A DNA stretch of 64,000 bases from Geomonas silvestris (GCF_014193515.1 NZ_BLXX01000008.1:124001-188000); one strand, 5' to 3'. Numbered from the stretch's first letter, positions 53,410-63,106 are shown. Notes: generated by a model not told the origin, from the letters alone. Made by a program: numbers and translations.

Positions 53410-54987
53410 TCAGGGGGCTTCCAGCCCCAGGGCGGCCGCGATGGCGTCGGCGACCCGGATCCCGTCGAGGGCGGCACTCATGATGCCGCCGGCGTAACCC
53501 GCCCCTTCGCCGGTCGGGTAGAGCCCGCGGTGGGTGACCGACTGCAGGTCCTCGCCGCGCGGGATGCGCACCGGCGAGGAGGTCCTGGTCTCCACGCCGA
53601 TCAAGGTCGCCTCGGCGCTGATAAAGCCGCGCATCCGGTTTTCGAAATCGCGGATCCCCTCGCGCAGGGTCGCGGTGACCGGCGGCGGGAAGAGCCCGGA
53701 GAGCTCGCTCTCGGTGCAGCCGGGGCGGTAGCTGGTGGCAACTGTCCCCCTCCCCTGCCCCAGGAAGGCCAGGAGGTTCTGCGCCGGTGCCAGGTAGCCG
53801 CCACCGCCCGCCTCGAAGGCCCGCCGCTCCAAAAGGCGCTGGAACTCGACCCCGGCCAGCGGCTCGGCGCTGCCGAAGTCCTCGCGCCCCACCGTCGCCA
53901 CCAGGGCGCTGTTCGCGGAGGGGGAGTTGCGCCGGTAGCCGCTCATGCCGTTCACCACCACCCCGCCCGGCTCGCTGGCGGCGGCCACCACCACCCCGCC
54001 CGGGCACATGCAAAACGAGTAGGCGGAGCGCCCGGTCTCCCGGTTGTTGTAGGTAAGCGCGTACTCCGCGGGGGGGAGCGCCGGGTGCGGGTTGCGGCCG
54101 TACTGGATCTCGTCGATGAGCCTTTGGGGGTGCTCCACCCTGAGCCCGACGGCGAAGGGTTTCTGCTCGATCCGCACCCCCGCATCTAGGAGCATGGCGT
54201 AGGTGTCGCGGGCACTGTGGCCGGGCGCGAGCACCAGGAACTCGCAGGGGGACTCCTCGCCGCCGTTCACCCGGACGCCGGCAACCCGTCCCTTCTGGAA
54301 CTCGACGCCGCTTAACAGGCTCTCGAAGCGGATCTCGAAGCCGGCTGCGTTGAGCCGCTCCCTGATGCCGCGCACCACGGTGCGCAGCCGGTCGGTGCCG
54401 ATGTGCGGCTTCGCCGCGTAGAGGATCTCCTCGGGTGCCCCGAAACGCACCAGCTGCTCCAGGACGTAGCGGGTGTTGGGATCCTTGACCCGGCAGGTGA
54501 GCTTGCCGTCCGAGAAGGTCCCGGCGCCCCCCTCGCCGAACTGCACGTTGCTCTCCGGGTCGAGCTCCCCCAGGCGCCAGAAGCGCGCCACGTCGCGGGA
54601 GCGCTCGTCGACCGCGCGGCCGCGCTCCAGGATGGTGGCGCTGAGCCCGTACTCCGCCAGGCGCAGTGCCGCGAAGAGCCCGGCCGGCCCCATCCCGACG
54701 ACGACGATCCCGTCGCGGGGGGCAAGGCGCGGGAAACGCTTGGGTGTGACCGGCTCCAGCCGGGTCAGGTCCCCCCCGGTCTTCACCTTGTGCTCGTCTT
54801 TTAACGAGAACTGCACCGTGTAGACCAGCTTGATGCGCCCCTTCTTGCGGGCGTCCACCCCCTTGCGCACCAGGGTGAGCGAGGTGATCTCGGATTCGGC
54901 GACACGGGCGGCCCGGGCGACCAGGGGACGCAACAGGGCTTCCTCGTCACCGGGGTTCAAGGTGAGGTTACGCAACAGAAATGGCAT
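53410..54987 (-). CDS. Uncharacterised FAD-dependent dehydrogenase
   Basis: A 525-residue protein of the type often annotated as NAD(P)/FAD-dependent oxidoreductase. After about 90 residues of an N-terminal domain comes the FAD motif IVVVGMGPAGLFAALRLAE. Family blocks are FGEGGAGTFSDGKLTCR, LVLAPGHSARDTYAML, PFAVGLRVEHPQ, CMCPGGVVVAAASEPG and a closing PTGEGAGYAGGIMSAALDG. The substrate is unknown in all members I know of. It ends a minus-strand run that begins with the response regulator 11 bases upstream. Confidence 0.9.
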   Translation of the reverse strand: MPFLLRNLTLNPGDEEALLRPLVARAARVAESEITSLTLVRKGVDARKKGRIKLVYTVQFSLKDEHKVKTGGDLTRLEPVTPKRFPRLAPRDGIVVVGMGPAGLFAALRLAEYGLSATILERGRAVDERSRDVARFWRLGELDPESNVQFGEGGAGTFSDGKLTCRVKDPNTRYVLEQLVRFGAPEEILYAAKPHIGTDRLRTVVRGIRERLNAAGFEIRFESLLSGVEFQKGRVAGVRVNGGEESPCEFLVLAPGHSARDTYAMLLDAGVRIEQKPFAVGLRVEHPQRLIDEIQYGRNPHPALPPAEYALTYNNRETGRSAYSFCMCPGGVVVAAASEPGGVVVNGMSGYRRNSPSANSALVATVGREDFGSAEPLAGVEFQRLLERRAFEAGGGGYLAPAQNLLAFLGQGRGTVATSYRPGCTESELSGLFPPPVTATLREGIRDFENRMRGFISAEATLIGVETRTSSPVRIPRGEDLQSVTHRGLYPTGEGAGYAGGIMSAALDGIRVADAIAAALGLEAP

Positions 54988-54998
54988 GGGGATATCCG

Positions 54999-55403
54999 TC
55001 AGGCGGCACCGGCGCCGCGGCGCTTCCGATCCAGGAGCTGCTCGACGATGATGACGATGTCCAGGGGCTTGGTGGATTTGGGGATGTGCACCTTGGCGCC
55101 CATCTCGGGCTCCTGGTGTTCGTGCGGGGCTCCCTGGAACATGGAGGTAAGCAGGACGATGACCGGGTCGCGGTCGCCGGCCAGCCGGGAGATCTCCAGG
55201 CAGGTGCTGACCCCGCCCATACGGGGCATGACGAGGTCCGAGATCACCGCCTCGGGGAGGTGCTCGCTGAAAGCCTGCACCCCGGCCAGGCCGTCCGGTG
55301 CGGTGACCACCTCGAACCCCGCCTCGCTGAAGGCGTCGGAGAGGACTTTCAGGAAGAATTTATCGTCGTCGACGAGGAGAATCTTTCCCCGATGAGCAGT
55401 CAT
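54999..55403 (-). CDS. Single-domain response regulator
   Basis: A 134-residue receiver: ILLVDDDKFFLKVL, the phospho-acceptor Asp in AVISDLVMPRMGG, VLLTSMFQG and a Lys in HIPKSTKPLD. There is no output domain. It lies between a REC-histidine kinase gene (78 bases upstream) and the FAD protein gene (11 bases downstream). It is a likely phosphorylation target of that kinase. Confidence 0.93.
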   Translation of the reverse strand: MTAHRGKILLVDDDKFFLKVLSDAFSEAGFEVVTAPDGLAGVQAFSEHLPEAVISDLVMPRMGGVSTCLEISRLAGDRDPVIVLLTSMFQGAPHEHQEPEMGAKVHIPKSTKPLDIVIIVEQLLDRKRRGAGAA

Positions 55404-55481
55404 TTCGACCTCTAAGCCGCTAAGGATGGGCCATCATACAAAAATGCGGTCGAAAAGAAAAGGGGAAACGCCCCGGAAAGA

Positions 55482-56672
55482 CTACTGTGGGGTGAGCGGC
55501 AGGCGTACGGAGAAGGTGGTCCCTGACGAGTCGCTCTTCTCAACCTCGATCTTCCCCTTGTAGGTCTTCACGATGCGCAGCACCACCGAGAGACCCAGGC
55601 CGGTGCCGCGGCTGTTGGTGGTGAAAAAGGGGTCGAAGATGTTGGGGAGGTTCTCGGGCGGGATCCCGGGACCGGTATCCGAGACGCGCATGTTGATGTA
55701 GTGGTCGTCCTGGTCGAGCTGCACCGCGAGGGTACCCTCCTCCTCCATGACATGGATCGAGTTCAGGAAGAGGTTGGTGAAGATCTGCTCGATCTCCATG
55801 GGATCGGCCTTGATGGCCGGCGGTATGCTCCGGAAATCGGTGACCACCTTGATCTTCTTCTGGCGCAGCTGGGGCGTGAACGCCTCCAGGGTGTTCTCCA
55901 GGATCCGGTCCACCCGCACCTCGCTGATCTCAAAGCGCGGCCTTTTGGCGGCGTCCAAAAGTTTCCTCAAGATGCCGTCGATCCGGTCCACCTCTTTTAA
56001 GATCTTGTCCACGTAGTCCAGGCGCTCGGGGTCCTCGAGACCGCTTCTGATGAGCTGCACGAAAAGCGCGATGGAGTTGAGCGGGTTGCGGATCTCGTGC
56101 GCCATCCCGGCGGAGAGGTACCCAAGGGTAGCGAGCTTCTCGGACTGCACGATCTCGGCCTGGGCGCGGCGCAGCGCCTCGCTCTTCTCCTGCACCCGCT
56201 CCTCGAGGTCACGGTTCCACTGGGCGATCTCCGCCAAGAGGCGCTCGCGCTCGCTCAAAAGCGCGCGGTTTTGCAGCTCGACGGCGCGCAGCTTCAAGAC
56301 GCTCTCGATGCGCTCCACCATGTCCTGGTTGTTGAAGGGCTTCAGGATGTAGTCGGAGGCCCCGGCCTTCATGAGCTCGACGGCGATCTCCTCGCTCCCC
56401 TTGCCGGTGAACATGATGACGTAGGTCTCGGGGAAGCGCCGGCGGATCTCCTTCAAGGCCGTCAGGCCGTCCATGTCCGGCATCATGTAGTCGAGCAGCA
56501 CCAGTTCCGGACGCTCCGACTCGATGGTGGCGAGACCTTCCCGGGCGTTTAGGGCGGTGAAGATCTGGTAGCCGCGGTTTTTCAGGATGATGGCGGTCAG
56601 GTCGAGGATGACCTTCTCGTCGTCGACGATCAGCACCCGGCCGCGCGACTGTTTCTCAGGACTCGTGGTCAT
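55482..56672 (-). CDS. Receiver-coupled histidine kinase
   Basis: About 396 residues from ATG at 56672; a GTG five codons upstream is possible. The N-terminal receiver has [18 protein letters not shown] and [14 protein letters not shown] with [12 protein letters not shown] coiled linker leads to HisKA ([20 protein letters not shown]) and HATPase ([12 protein letters not shown], then [12 protein letters not shown] and [13 protein letters not shown]). It is cytoplasmic. The receiver-first layout means the kinase itself is controlled by phosphorylation. Confidence 0.95.
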   Translation of the reverse strand: MTTSPEKQSRGRVLIVDDEKVILDLTAIILKNRGYQIFTALNAREGLATIESERPELVLLDYMMPDMDGLTALKEIRRRFPETYVIMFTGKGSEEIAVELMKAGASDYILKPFNNQDMVERIESVLKLRAVELQNRALLSERERLLAEIAQWNRDLEERVQEKSEALRRAQAEIVQSEKLATLGYLSAGMAHEIRNPLNSIALFVQLIRSGLEDPERLDYVDKILKEVDRIDGILRKLLDAAKRPRFEISEVRVDRILENTLEAFTPQLRQKKIKVVTDFRSIPPAIKADPMEIEQIFTNLFLNSIHVMEEEGTLAVQLDQDDHYINMRVSDTGPGIPPENLPNIFDPFFTTNSRGTGLGLSVVLRIVKTYKGKIEVEKSDSSGTTFSVRLPLTPQ

Positions 56673-56783
56673 TATGGTGGCTCTCACTTTGTTCGGAAGA
56701 TCCGGAACGTTTGAGTAGTCGTACTATGCAAGAAGCTGTAAGTCAAGCTTTCATCTGGCGGGGGGAGCGGCTCCCGGACTGGC

Positions 56784-56814
56784 AAAAAAAAGGGGCAGCT
56801 GTATGCCGCCCCTT
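56784..56814 (-). terminator. Terminator after the universal stress protein gene
   Basis: AAGGGGC arms form an imperfect stem-loop followed by an eight-base T-run on the minus strand, about 25 bases past the stop. Confidence 0.8.
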
Positions 56815-56837
56815 AAAGCTGTTGCTGCCCCCACGCA

Positions 56838-57281
56838 TCAGGGGAGTCTGACGGTCACCACCGGGCAGAGCGCCTTGCGCACCACGCGCTCGGCGGTCGA
56901 GCCGAACAGGAGGTGGTCGATGCCGCTTCTTCCCTGGGTCCCCAAAACGATGAAGGCGACCTGGTGCGTCTCCGAGTACTTGAGGATCTCCTCGAAGGGG
57001 ATGCCGGTGACGATGACCGAGTCGTAGTTGGCAAACTCGGCCATGTGGCTTTTGCAGAACTTCTCCATCATCTGCTGCGCCCCCTCCTCGATCTCCTTCT
57101 CCAGGTTCTCGAAGGAGACGTGCGGGACGTAGAAACCGCGCAGGTCCACCGGTTCGTTGATCACGTGCAGCACGGTGAGGCGGCTGCCGAACTTCTGGGC
57201 CAAGGCGAGCGCGTATTCGAAGGCGTGCTCGGAACTTTCGGAAAAATCGGTGGCAAAGAGAATCTTGTCGAAGCTGCGCAT
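56838..57281 (-). CDS. Universal stress protein (UspA family)
   Basis: A 147-residue single USP domain. It starts KILFATDFSESSEHAFEYAL and carries the ATP-binding motif GTQGRSGIDHLLFGSTAERV (G-x2-G-x9-G-S/T), so it is probably of the ATP-binding class. It follows a response regulator gene by 28 bases on the same strand. Usp proteins rise under starvation and redox or metal stress. Confidence 0.95.
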   Translation of the reverse strand: MRSFDKILFATDFSESSEHAFEYALALAQKFGSRLTVLHVINEPVDLRGFYVPHVSFENLEKEIEEGAQQMMEKFCKSHMAEFANYDSVIVTGIPFEEILKYSETHQVAFIVLGTQGRSGIDHLLFGSTAERVVRKALCPVVTVRLP

Positions 57282-57309
57282 CTGAACTTCCCCCTTTCGC
57301 GGGCCGTGG

Positions 57310-57774
57310 TCAGTGGCTCGTTTCCTTGAAAATCTTTTTCAGGATGGACTTCAACTCGTCTATTTTCACCGGCTTGTTGATGTACTCGAAGGCGCCCAGG
57401 TTCATCGCCTCGATGTACGATTCGACACCGCCGTAGGCCGTAATCATGATGACATTGGAGCGGGGGTAGCTGCGGTTCAACTCTTTTAAAAAGGTGATCC
57501 CATTCATCTCCGGCATGTTGATGTCAGTGACGATCAGGTTCACTTCCTGTTCACGCAGGTAGTTGAGGGCTTCGAAACCGTTGGCCACACTATCGACGTG
57601 GAACCCCTCCTTGGCAAGCAGGCGGGACAGTCCAATACGTGCGTTTTCTTCGTCATCCACAACCAATATACGTTTGGGCTGCTTTGCCAAGTGTGACTCC
57701 GGCCTTTGTAGTAATTTTGAACTGTTTGATTCTAGCACCGGCAGTTCACCTGTCAAGCTACCGACCCGATTCAT
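57310..57774 (-). CDS. Single-domain response regulator
   Basis: A 154-residue protein with GGAG seven bases before the ATG at 57774. A 32-residue N-terminal extension precedes the receiver: RILVVDDEENARIGLSRLL, phospho-acceptor Asp in LIVTDINMPEMNG, MITAYGGVES and the Lys in YINKPVKIDELK. It resembles the receiver of NtrC-type regulators but has no ATPase or DNA-binding part. It may be transcribed with the downstream usp gene. Confidence 0.93.
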   Translation of the reverse strand: MNRVGSLTGELPVLESNSSKLLQRPESHLAKQPKRILVVDDEENARIGLSRLLAKEGFHVDSVANGFEALNYLREQEVNLIVTDINMPEMNGITFLKELNRSYPRSNVIMITAYGGVESYIEAMNLGAFEYINKPVKIDELKSILKKIFKETSH

Positions 57775-57802
57775 AAAGCGCTCCGTTTGCCTGCGCTAAA
57801 AC

Positions 57803-58672
57803 CTACTCGTTCTTCAGTTCCACGTGGGCCGGCTTCCCCGACTCTCCCAGTTTGAGCGGGCGGCCGTTGAAGTCCCCCTCGGCGGCGGCGCCGTCTCCCA
57901 GGTCCACCACGAAGGAGCGCTTCCCCTTCCATTCGATGATGTCGCCGGCCTTCAGGTCGTAGCGCTGCGAGATGCTGTCGTCGATGGTGATGCTGAGCCA
58001 GCTGTCCTGGTTGAACTTGAGCCTCAGGACCCCGCCGTCGCGCTTGGCGGGGGTGCCGGCTGGTGCGGCGGCAGGAGCCGGTGCGCCCTGGGGAGCCTGG
58101 GCCTGGGACGGCGCGGGGGGCGCGGCCGGGGTTCCCGGAGCCAGCTGGGCGGAGCTGCGCGGCGGCTGCACCGGTTGGGCAGCCGGGGCCGGCGTGGGTG
58201 CGGGTGCGGCGGGAGCCGGCGCGGTCTTGGCCACTTGCGGTGCCGGCTTCTCGTCGCTTTCTCTGAAGAAGAAGGCGGCCACGATCACCAGGGCGAGGAG
58301 GACGACCGGCACCACCCAGCGGCCACCCCCGTCCAGGCGGGCGCGCTCCACCACCTGACGGGGACGCTCGGGTTCCGCCTTCGCCTCCGCCTGCCCCGCT
58401 GGGCGCGCACTGGGGAGTCCCGCTTCGTAGCGACGCACCGCCTCGTCCCCCGAGAGACCGAGGAACTGGGCGTAGAGCCTTAAAAACCCCTTGATGTAGG
58501 CCTGGTTGGGGAGCTTGTCGAACTGCCCCTGCTCGATGGCGACCAGGTAGCTCTTGCTGATCTTGGTGGTCCGGGACGCCTCGTCCAACGGGAGCCCGCG
58601 CGACTCGCGCACGCCGCGCAGGTAATCCCCTACCGGGAGTTCTGCGACCTGTTCTGCCTCTGGCTCGGACAC
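57803..58672 (-). CDS. rodZ: Cytoskeletal membrane anchor RodZ
   Basis: A 289-residue protein. The N-terminal helix-turn-helix domain (YLRGVRESRGLPLDEASR, YLVAIEQGQFDKLPNQAY) binds MreB in studied members. One membrane helix (WVVPVVLLALVIVAAFFF) follows. A long Pro/Ala-rich periplasmic linker (about 145-210) leads to a C-terminal DUF4115 beta domain (LKFNQDSWLSITIDD). It links the MreB filaments (mreB at 14588) to the wall machinery. It lies 7 bases after the pilF-like gene. Confidence 0.93.
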   Translation of the reverse strand: MSEPEAEQVAELPVGDYLRGVRESRGLPLDEASRTTKISKSYLVAIEQGQFDKLPNQAYIKGFLRLYAQFLGLSGDEAVRRYEAGLPSARPAGQAEAKAEPERPRQVVERARLDGGGRWVVPVVLLALVIVAAFFFRESDEKPAPQVAKTAPAPAAPAPTPAPAAQPVQPPRSSAQLAPGTPAAPPAPSQAQAPQGAPAPAAAPAGTPAKRDGGVLRLKFNQDSWLSITIDDSISQRYDLKAGDIIEWKGKRSFVVDLGDGAAAEGDFNGRPLKLGESGKPAHVELKNE

Positions 58673-58679
58673 GTTCGCC

Positions 58680-59423
58680 TCACTTGAGCAGGTCCAGGTA
58701 TTCCCTGGAGAGCTGCCCGATCTCGGAATCTGGAGCTATGCGGATCACTTCCTTGAAGGAGCGCTTGGCGCCGGCACTGTCCTTGAGCTTCACCTGGGCC
58801 AGTGCCAGGTAGTAGTGCGCGTTCGCGTAGCTTGCGTTCAACTGCAGGGCCTTGCGGTACTCGCCGACGGCAAGGTCGGGCTTGTCCATCGCGAAGTAGA
58901 CCCGCCCCAGGTACACCCTGGCGCGCGGATCGAGCGGATTTTTCCCCACCGCGCCGCGCAAAAGGGCAAGCGCCTGCTGGTGCTCCCCCTTCCCCAGGTA
59001 GGCGAGCCCCAGGTTGATCGAGGCGTTGTCCTGTCCCTGGTAGAAGATGTCGTCCTGCACCTTCTTGAACTGGACGATGGCATCGTCCCAGCGCTTCATC
59101 TCGAGGTAGTTGACCCCAAGGTTGTTGCGCACCTCCGAGAAGTCCGGCTTGAGCTCGATGGCCCGCAGGTACTTAAGCTCGGCCAAGTCGTAGCGCCCCT
59201 TGCGGAAGTAGGCGAGCCCCAGGTCGTTCAGGAGTGCTGGGTCTTTCGGGGTGAGCTTCTCCGCCTCACTGTATTCCACCAGCGCGGCGGTGAAGTTGTT
59301 TTCCGCATAGAAGGACTGTCCCATCTGATAGTGGTAGAGGGATTTGTTCTTGGCGGCCTGATTGACAGCGCATCCGGAAGCTGAAAGCAAACAGACGACG
59401 ATGAAGATGAATAAACGCGGCAT
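58680..59423 (-). CDS. PilF/PilW-like tetratricopeptide lipoprotein
   Basis: A 247-residue outer-membrane lipoprotein (lipobox SASGC, Cys about residue 18) with about six TPR units, for example LLNDLGLAYFRKGRYDLAEL. In many proteobacteria a protein of this make-up (PilF/PilW, the type IV pilus secretin pilotin) is encoded between rlmN and rodZ, as here. That synteny supports the call. Whether it acts in pili here is not shown by the sequence. Confidence 0.87.
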   Translation of the reverse strand: MPRLFIFIVVCLLSASGCAVNQAAKNKSLYHYQMGQSFYAENNFTAALVEYSEAEKLTPKDPALLNDLGLAYFRKGRYDLAELKYLRAIELKPDFSEVRNNLGVNYLEMKRWDDAIVQFKKVQDDIFYQGQDNASINLGLAYLGKGEHQQALALLRGAVGKNPLDPRARVYLGRVYFAMDKPDLAVGEYRKALQLNASYANAHYYLALAQVKLKDSAGAKRSFKEVIRIAPDSEIGQLSREYLDLLK

Positions 59424-59518
59424 GGCGCCTCACCTGAAAGATTCCCGCAAGTTCCGTCAAAAATTAACAGATCGGCGAAGTAATGTCAATGAAACCGCCT
59501 AAGTCCGGCCGGTCGGCC

Positions 59519-60436
59519 CTACAGCTCGGAGACACCTTCGAAGTGGGTCATCCGCTTGAAGCTGCGGTAGCGCGCCTCGATCTCCGGGTAGCTGAGGGTT
59601 TTCAGGCGGTCCAGGCTGAAGGCTTCGACGTTGAAGGAGGCCATCACGCTGCCGAACACCACCGCCTGGCGCACCCCTTCATCGGTGAGGTTACCGGTGT
59701 TGGCGAGGTACCCCATGAATCCACCGGCGAAGGTGTCGCCTGCCCCGGTCGGGTCGAAGACCTCCTCGAGCGGGAAGGCGGGGGCGGCGAAGACGGTGGC
59801 GCCGTTGAACATCAAGACGCCGTACTCGCCGCGCTTGACGATCAGGTTCTTGACCCCCATGTCGAGGATCTTGCGGGCGGCCCGCACCAGGTTCGCCTCG
59901 CCGGAGAGCTGGCGCGCCTCACCTTCGTTGATGATGAAGAAGTCGACACGGCTGATCACCTTCTTGAGCGCCTCGGGCTTGGAGGAGATCCAGAAGTTCA
60001 TGGTGTCGCAGGCGACGACCTTGGGTTTTTTGACCTGGTTCAGGACCTCCATCTGCAGTTCCGGATCGATGTTGGCGAGGATCAGGTACTCGGCGTCCGC
60101 GTACTGCTCCGGGATCACCGGCTTGAAGCTGGCGAAGACGTTTAAATGGGTCTCCAGGGTCTGCGCCTCGTTCAGGTCGTAGCCGTAGCGCCCTTTCCAG
60201 TGGAAGGTCTCGCCCGGGACCTTGGAGAGGCCGGTCAGGTCGATGTTGCGGGAGGTGAGGAAATCGGTGTGCTCCTGGGGAAAATCCTCCCCGACCACCC
60301 CCACCAGGTTCACGTCGGTGAAAAAGCTCGCCGAGGTGGCGAAATAGGTCGCGGAGCCGCCCAAGACGCGCTCACGCACGCCGAAGGGGGTCTCCACGGA
60401 ATCGAGTGCTACGGAACCGACCACAAGTATGCTCAT
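59519..60436 (-). CDS. PfkB-family carbohydrate/nucleoside kinase
   Basis: A 305-residue kinase. It starts ILVVGSVALDSVETPFG and has the substrate block RVLGGSATYFATSASFF. The ATP and catalytic motif is FDPTGAGDTFAGGFMGYL, where D is the base. The specificity is not readable. The neighbour mtnP suggests nucleoside salvage, perhaps adenosine or methylthioribose-related. The mtnP gene lies about 160 bases upstream. Confidence 0.9.
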   Translation of the reverse strand: MSILVVGSVALDSVETPFGVRERVLGGSATYFATSASFFTDVNLVGVVGEDFPQEHTDFLTSRNIDLTGLSKVPGETFHWKGRYGYDLNEAQTLETHLNVFASFKPVIPEQYADAEYLILANIDPELQMEVLNQVKKPKVVACDTMNFWISSKPEALKKVISRVDFFIINEGEARQLSGEANLVRAARKILDMGVKNLIVKRGEYGVLMFNGATVFAAPAFPLEEVFDPTGAGDTFAGGFMGYLANTGNLTDEGVRQAVVFGSVMASFNVEAFSLDRLKTLSYPEIEARYRSFKRMTHFEGVSEL

Positions 60437-60452
60437 ATGTCCTCCCGGAAAA

Positions 60453-60495
60453 TCAGGTTGAGGTTGTTAAAACAGGTTGAGGTTAAGGTTTGAGA
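60453..60495. repeat. Hexamer-based repeat between mtnP and pfkB-type genes
   Basis: The plus strand reads CAGGTTGAGGTTG ... then CAGGTTGAGGTTAAGGTTTG, two runs of GGTTGA/GGTTAA units. It is the reverse orientation of the runs at 14557 and 50216. Confidence 0.65.
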
Positions 60496-60597
60496 AAGAA
60501 CCCGCGATCGGGGCGGGGCTGGCAGGGATGGCGCGTCAGGGCGCAGCGCCCGCTCCCCTAGCCTACTTCGCAAGCGGGAACTCTCCATCCTCGGCGG

Positions 60598-61461
60598 CTA
60601 CTTCAGGTACTTCCCGAGCAGGAGGTCCAGGTTCTCTTTGGTCTCGACCGGGATCACCGAGGTGTCGCTGATCACCGCGTACTGCAGCGAGGAGGCGCAG
60701 GGGCAGCTGCGCTCGGCGGGGATCTGCCCCACCACCTTCTTGATGATCTGCTTCGCCATGGCGACGTTCGCCTTGATGATGGCGATGATCGCCTCCACCG
60801 AGACGTCCTCGTGGGCCTGGTGCCAGCAGTCGTAATCGGTCGAGAGCGCGATCACCCCGTAGCAGAGCTCCGCCTCGCGGGCGAGTTTCGCCTCGGTGAG
60901 GTTGGTCATGCCGATGATGGACGCCCCGAAGGAGCGGTAGAGGTGGCTCTCGGCGCGGGTCGAGAAGGCGGGGCCTTCCATGCAGACGTAGGTGCCCCCC
61001 TTGTGCACCGTGGCGCCGGCCGCCTGGGCCGCCTGGTAGAGCTTCTCGGAGAGCTCGGCGCAGACCGGGTCGGCGAACTGCACGTGCCCCACGATGCCGT
61101 TGCCGAAGAAGGTGTCCTTGCGGGAGCCGCGGGTGCGGTCGATGAACTGGTCCGGGATCACGATGTGCCCCGGGACGATCTCCTCCTGCAGGCTCCCCAC
61201 CGCCGAGACCGAGATGATCCGGGTCGCCCCCAGCTTCTTCATGCCGTAGATGTTGGCGCGGTAGTTCACCTCGCTCGGGGTGAAGCGGTGCCCCTTGCCG
61301 TGGCGGGGGAGAAACACCATGGGGACGCCGTCCAGCATCCCGGTGATGTAGTCGTCGCTGGGCCGGCCGAAGGGGCTGTCGACCGTTACCTGCTTGATAT
61401 CGGTCATCCCCTCCATTTCATAAAGCCCGCTGCCGCCGATGACGCCGATTACCTCTGCCAT
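60598..61461 (-). CDS. mtnP: S-methyl-5'-thioadenosine phosphorylase
   Basis: About 287 residues from ATG at 61461 (CAGGAGG upstream; the frame is open to 61533). It is a nucleoside phosphorylase of the MTAP/PNP hexameric or trimeric group. It opens VIGVIGGSGLYEMEG, with PRHGKGHRFTPSEVNYRAN, TYVCMEGPAFSTRAESHLYR, IIGMTNLTEAKLAREAELCY and STDYDCWH following. It splits methylthioadenosine (from polyamine synthesis or radical-SAM chemistry) into adenine and methylthioribose-1-phosphate. Specificity for MTA over other purine nucleosides is an inference. Confidence 0.93.
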   Translation of the reverse strand: MAEVIGVIGGSGLYEMEGMTDIKQVTVDSPFGRPSDDYITGMLDGVPMVFLPRHGKGHRFTPSEVNYRANIYGMKKLGATRIISVSAVGSLQEEIVPGHIVIPDQFIDRTRGSRKDTFFGNGIVGHVQFADPVCAELSEKLYQAAQAAGATVHKGGTYVCMEGPAFSTRAESHLYRSFGASIIGMTNLTEAKLAREAELCYGVIALSTDYDCWHQAHEDVSVEAIIAIIKANVAMAKQIIKKVVGQIPAERSCPCASSLQYAVISDTSVIPVETKENLDLLLGKYLK

Positions 61462-61549
61462 GCCAAGCCTCCTGAATAACGTAATAGAAAAAAGTAGCGT
61501 TAGGTACCTTTCGCGGCGTGGACGGTCGCCCACCCCGCCGCGAAAGGGG

Positions 61550-62587
61550 TTACTCCCCCTGCCCGATCAACTCGTCCAGGCGCCCCTTCAGCTGCCCACA
61601 GGCGGCCGAGATGTCCGAGCCGCGGCTGGAGCGGGTGATCACCGTGACGTTTTTGTCCAAAAGGTACTTGTGGAACCGGTCGATCGACTCCTGGGTGGGG
61701 CTTTTGAAGTCGCACCCTTCGTGCTCGTTGAAGGGGATCAGGTTCACCTTGGACGGGATGTTGCTGATCAGCCTTACCAGGCGCTTCGCGTCCTCCAGGG
61801 TGTCGTTTAAGTCACGGATCATGACGTACTCGATGGTGATCCAGCGCCTGGAGGGGAGCGGGAACGCCTTGCAGGCGGCGAGCAGCTCCTTGAGCGGATA
61901 GCGGCGGTTCACCGGCATGATCTGCGAGCGGACCTCGTCGGTGGTCGCGTTGAGCGATACCGCCAGGTTGACCGTCACGGCGCGCCCCAGCTCAGCCATC
62001 TGCGGCACGAGCCCCGAGGTGGATACGGTGACCTTGCGGGTAGAGAACTGGAAGCCGTCCGGGTCGGTGAGGATCTCCACCGCCGGGATCACCGCGGCGA
62101 GGTTCGCCAGAGGCTCCCCCATCCCCATGAAGACGATGTTTCGTACCGGGTCGTCGCGCTTCACGGCGCAGACCTGGTTCACGATCTCCGCGGTGGTCAG
62201 GTTGCGGGTCAGGCCGAAACAGCCGGTGAGGCAGAAGGCGCACCCCATGGCGCAGCCGACCTGGCTCGAGATGCAAAGCGTGTTGCGCCCCTCGTCCGGG
62301 ATCAGGACGCTTTCCACGCTCATGCCGTCGGAGAGCCTGAACAGGTACTTTTTGGTACCGTCGTCGGAGGCCTCGACCACCTCGGGGACCAGGTTCGAGA
62401 TCGTGGCCGTTTGCTCCAGGTGTGCCCGGAACTCCTTCGAGACGTTGGTCATCTCGTCGAACCCGGTCGCGTCCATCTGGTAGAGCCACTTGAAGATCTG
62501 CTTGGCCCTGAAACGCTCCTTGCCGAGTCCGGCGATGTAGCTTTCCAGGCCCTTCAGGGTGAAATTCTTGATATCGATTTTTTCCAT
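61550..62587 (-). CDS. rlmN: Dual-specificity RNA methyltransferase RlmN
   Basis: A 345-residue radical-SAM enzyme that methylates C2 of A2503 in 23S rRNA and of A37 in some tRNAs. The N-terminal accessory domain has [12 protein letters not shown]. The cluster motif is [16 protein letters not shown] (CxxxCxxC), followed by [11 protein letters not shown] and STSGLVPQM. The resolving Cys is expected in the late block EGCDFKSP or near the end in [10 protein letters not shown]. Synteny with ndk, pilF-like and rodZ genes is conserved in other proteobacteria. Confidence 0.97.
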   Translation of the reverse strand: MEKIDIKNFTLKGLESYIAGLGKERFRAKQIFKWLYQMDATGFDEMTNVSKEFRAHLEQTATISNLVPEVVEASDDGTKKYLFRLSDGMSVESVLIPDEGRNTLCISSQVGCAMGCAFCLTGCFGLTRNLTTAEIVNQVCAVKRDDPVRNIVFMGMGEPLANLAAVIPAVEILTDPDGFQFSTRKVTVSTSGLVPQMAELGRAVTVNLAVSLNATTDEVRSQIMPVNRRYPLKELLAACKAFPLPSRRWITIEYVMIRDLNDTLEDAKRLVRLISNIPSKVNLIPFNEHEGCDFKSPTQESIDRFHKYLLDKNVTVITRSSRGSDISAACGQLKGRLDELIGQGE

Positions 62588-62599
62588 GCGCTGAATATA

Positions 62600-62628
62600 G
62601 AAAAGGCCCTCCGCAAAGAAGGGCCTTT
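62600..62628 (-). terminator. Terminator after ndk
   Basis: The AAAGGCCCT/AGGGCCTTT stem has a 9-base loop and a short T-run on the minus strand. It lies between ndk and rlmN, so rlmN may need its own promoter or read-through. Confidence 0.8.
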
Positions 62629-62650
62629 GGTACCTCGTAGAGTGCCTGAT

Positions 62651-63064
62651 CTAGACCAGTTCGAGCTGGCTGAAGAAGTAGGGGATTTCGAACGCCGCGG
62701 ATTCCGGGGAGTCGGAGCCGTGCACGGTGTTCTCCTCGATGCTCACGCCCAGTTCCTTGCGGATGGTCCCCGCGTCGGCGTTGGCCGGGTTGGTGGCGCC
62801 CATCAGCGCACGCCAGTCGGCGATGGCGTTTTCCTTCTCGAGCGCGAGAACGATCACGGCGCTGCGGGACATGAAGCTGCAGAGGTCGCCGAAGAAGGGG
62901 CGCTCTTTGTGCACGTAGTAGAAGCCTTCGGCCTCGCACTTGGAGAGCTGGATCTTCTTCATGCCCACGATGTTGAAACCGGCCTCTTCGATCATGGCCA
63001 GTACCTTACCGGAAACCTTACGCTCCACTGCGTCGGGCTTGATGATTGCGAATGTTCTTTCCAT
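62651..63064 (-). CDS. ndk: Nucleoside diphosphate kinase
   Basis: A 137-residue enzyme that keeps NTP pools balanced. It opens [17 protein letters not shown], and the phospho-His lies in the block [14 protein letters not shown]. The other nucleotide-binding residues ([24 protein letters not shown]) are present. GGAGG precedes the ATG. It heads the ndk-rlmN-mtnP-pfkB-pilF-rodZ run on the minus strand. Confidence 0.98.
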   Translation of the reverse strand: MERTFAIIKPDAVERKVSGKVLAMIEEAGFNIVGMKKIQLSKCEAEGFYYVHKERPFFGDLCSFMSRSAVIVLALEKENAIADWRALMGATNPANADAGTIRKELGVSIEENTVHGSDSPESAAFEIPYFFSQLELV

Positions 63065-63106
63065 AGGTTTGCCTCCAGGCTCAAATATGATTGTAAACGA
63101 CCGCTA

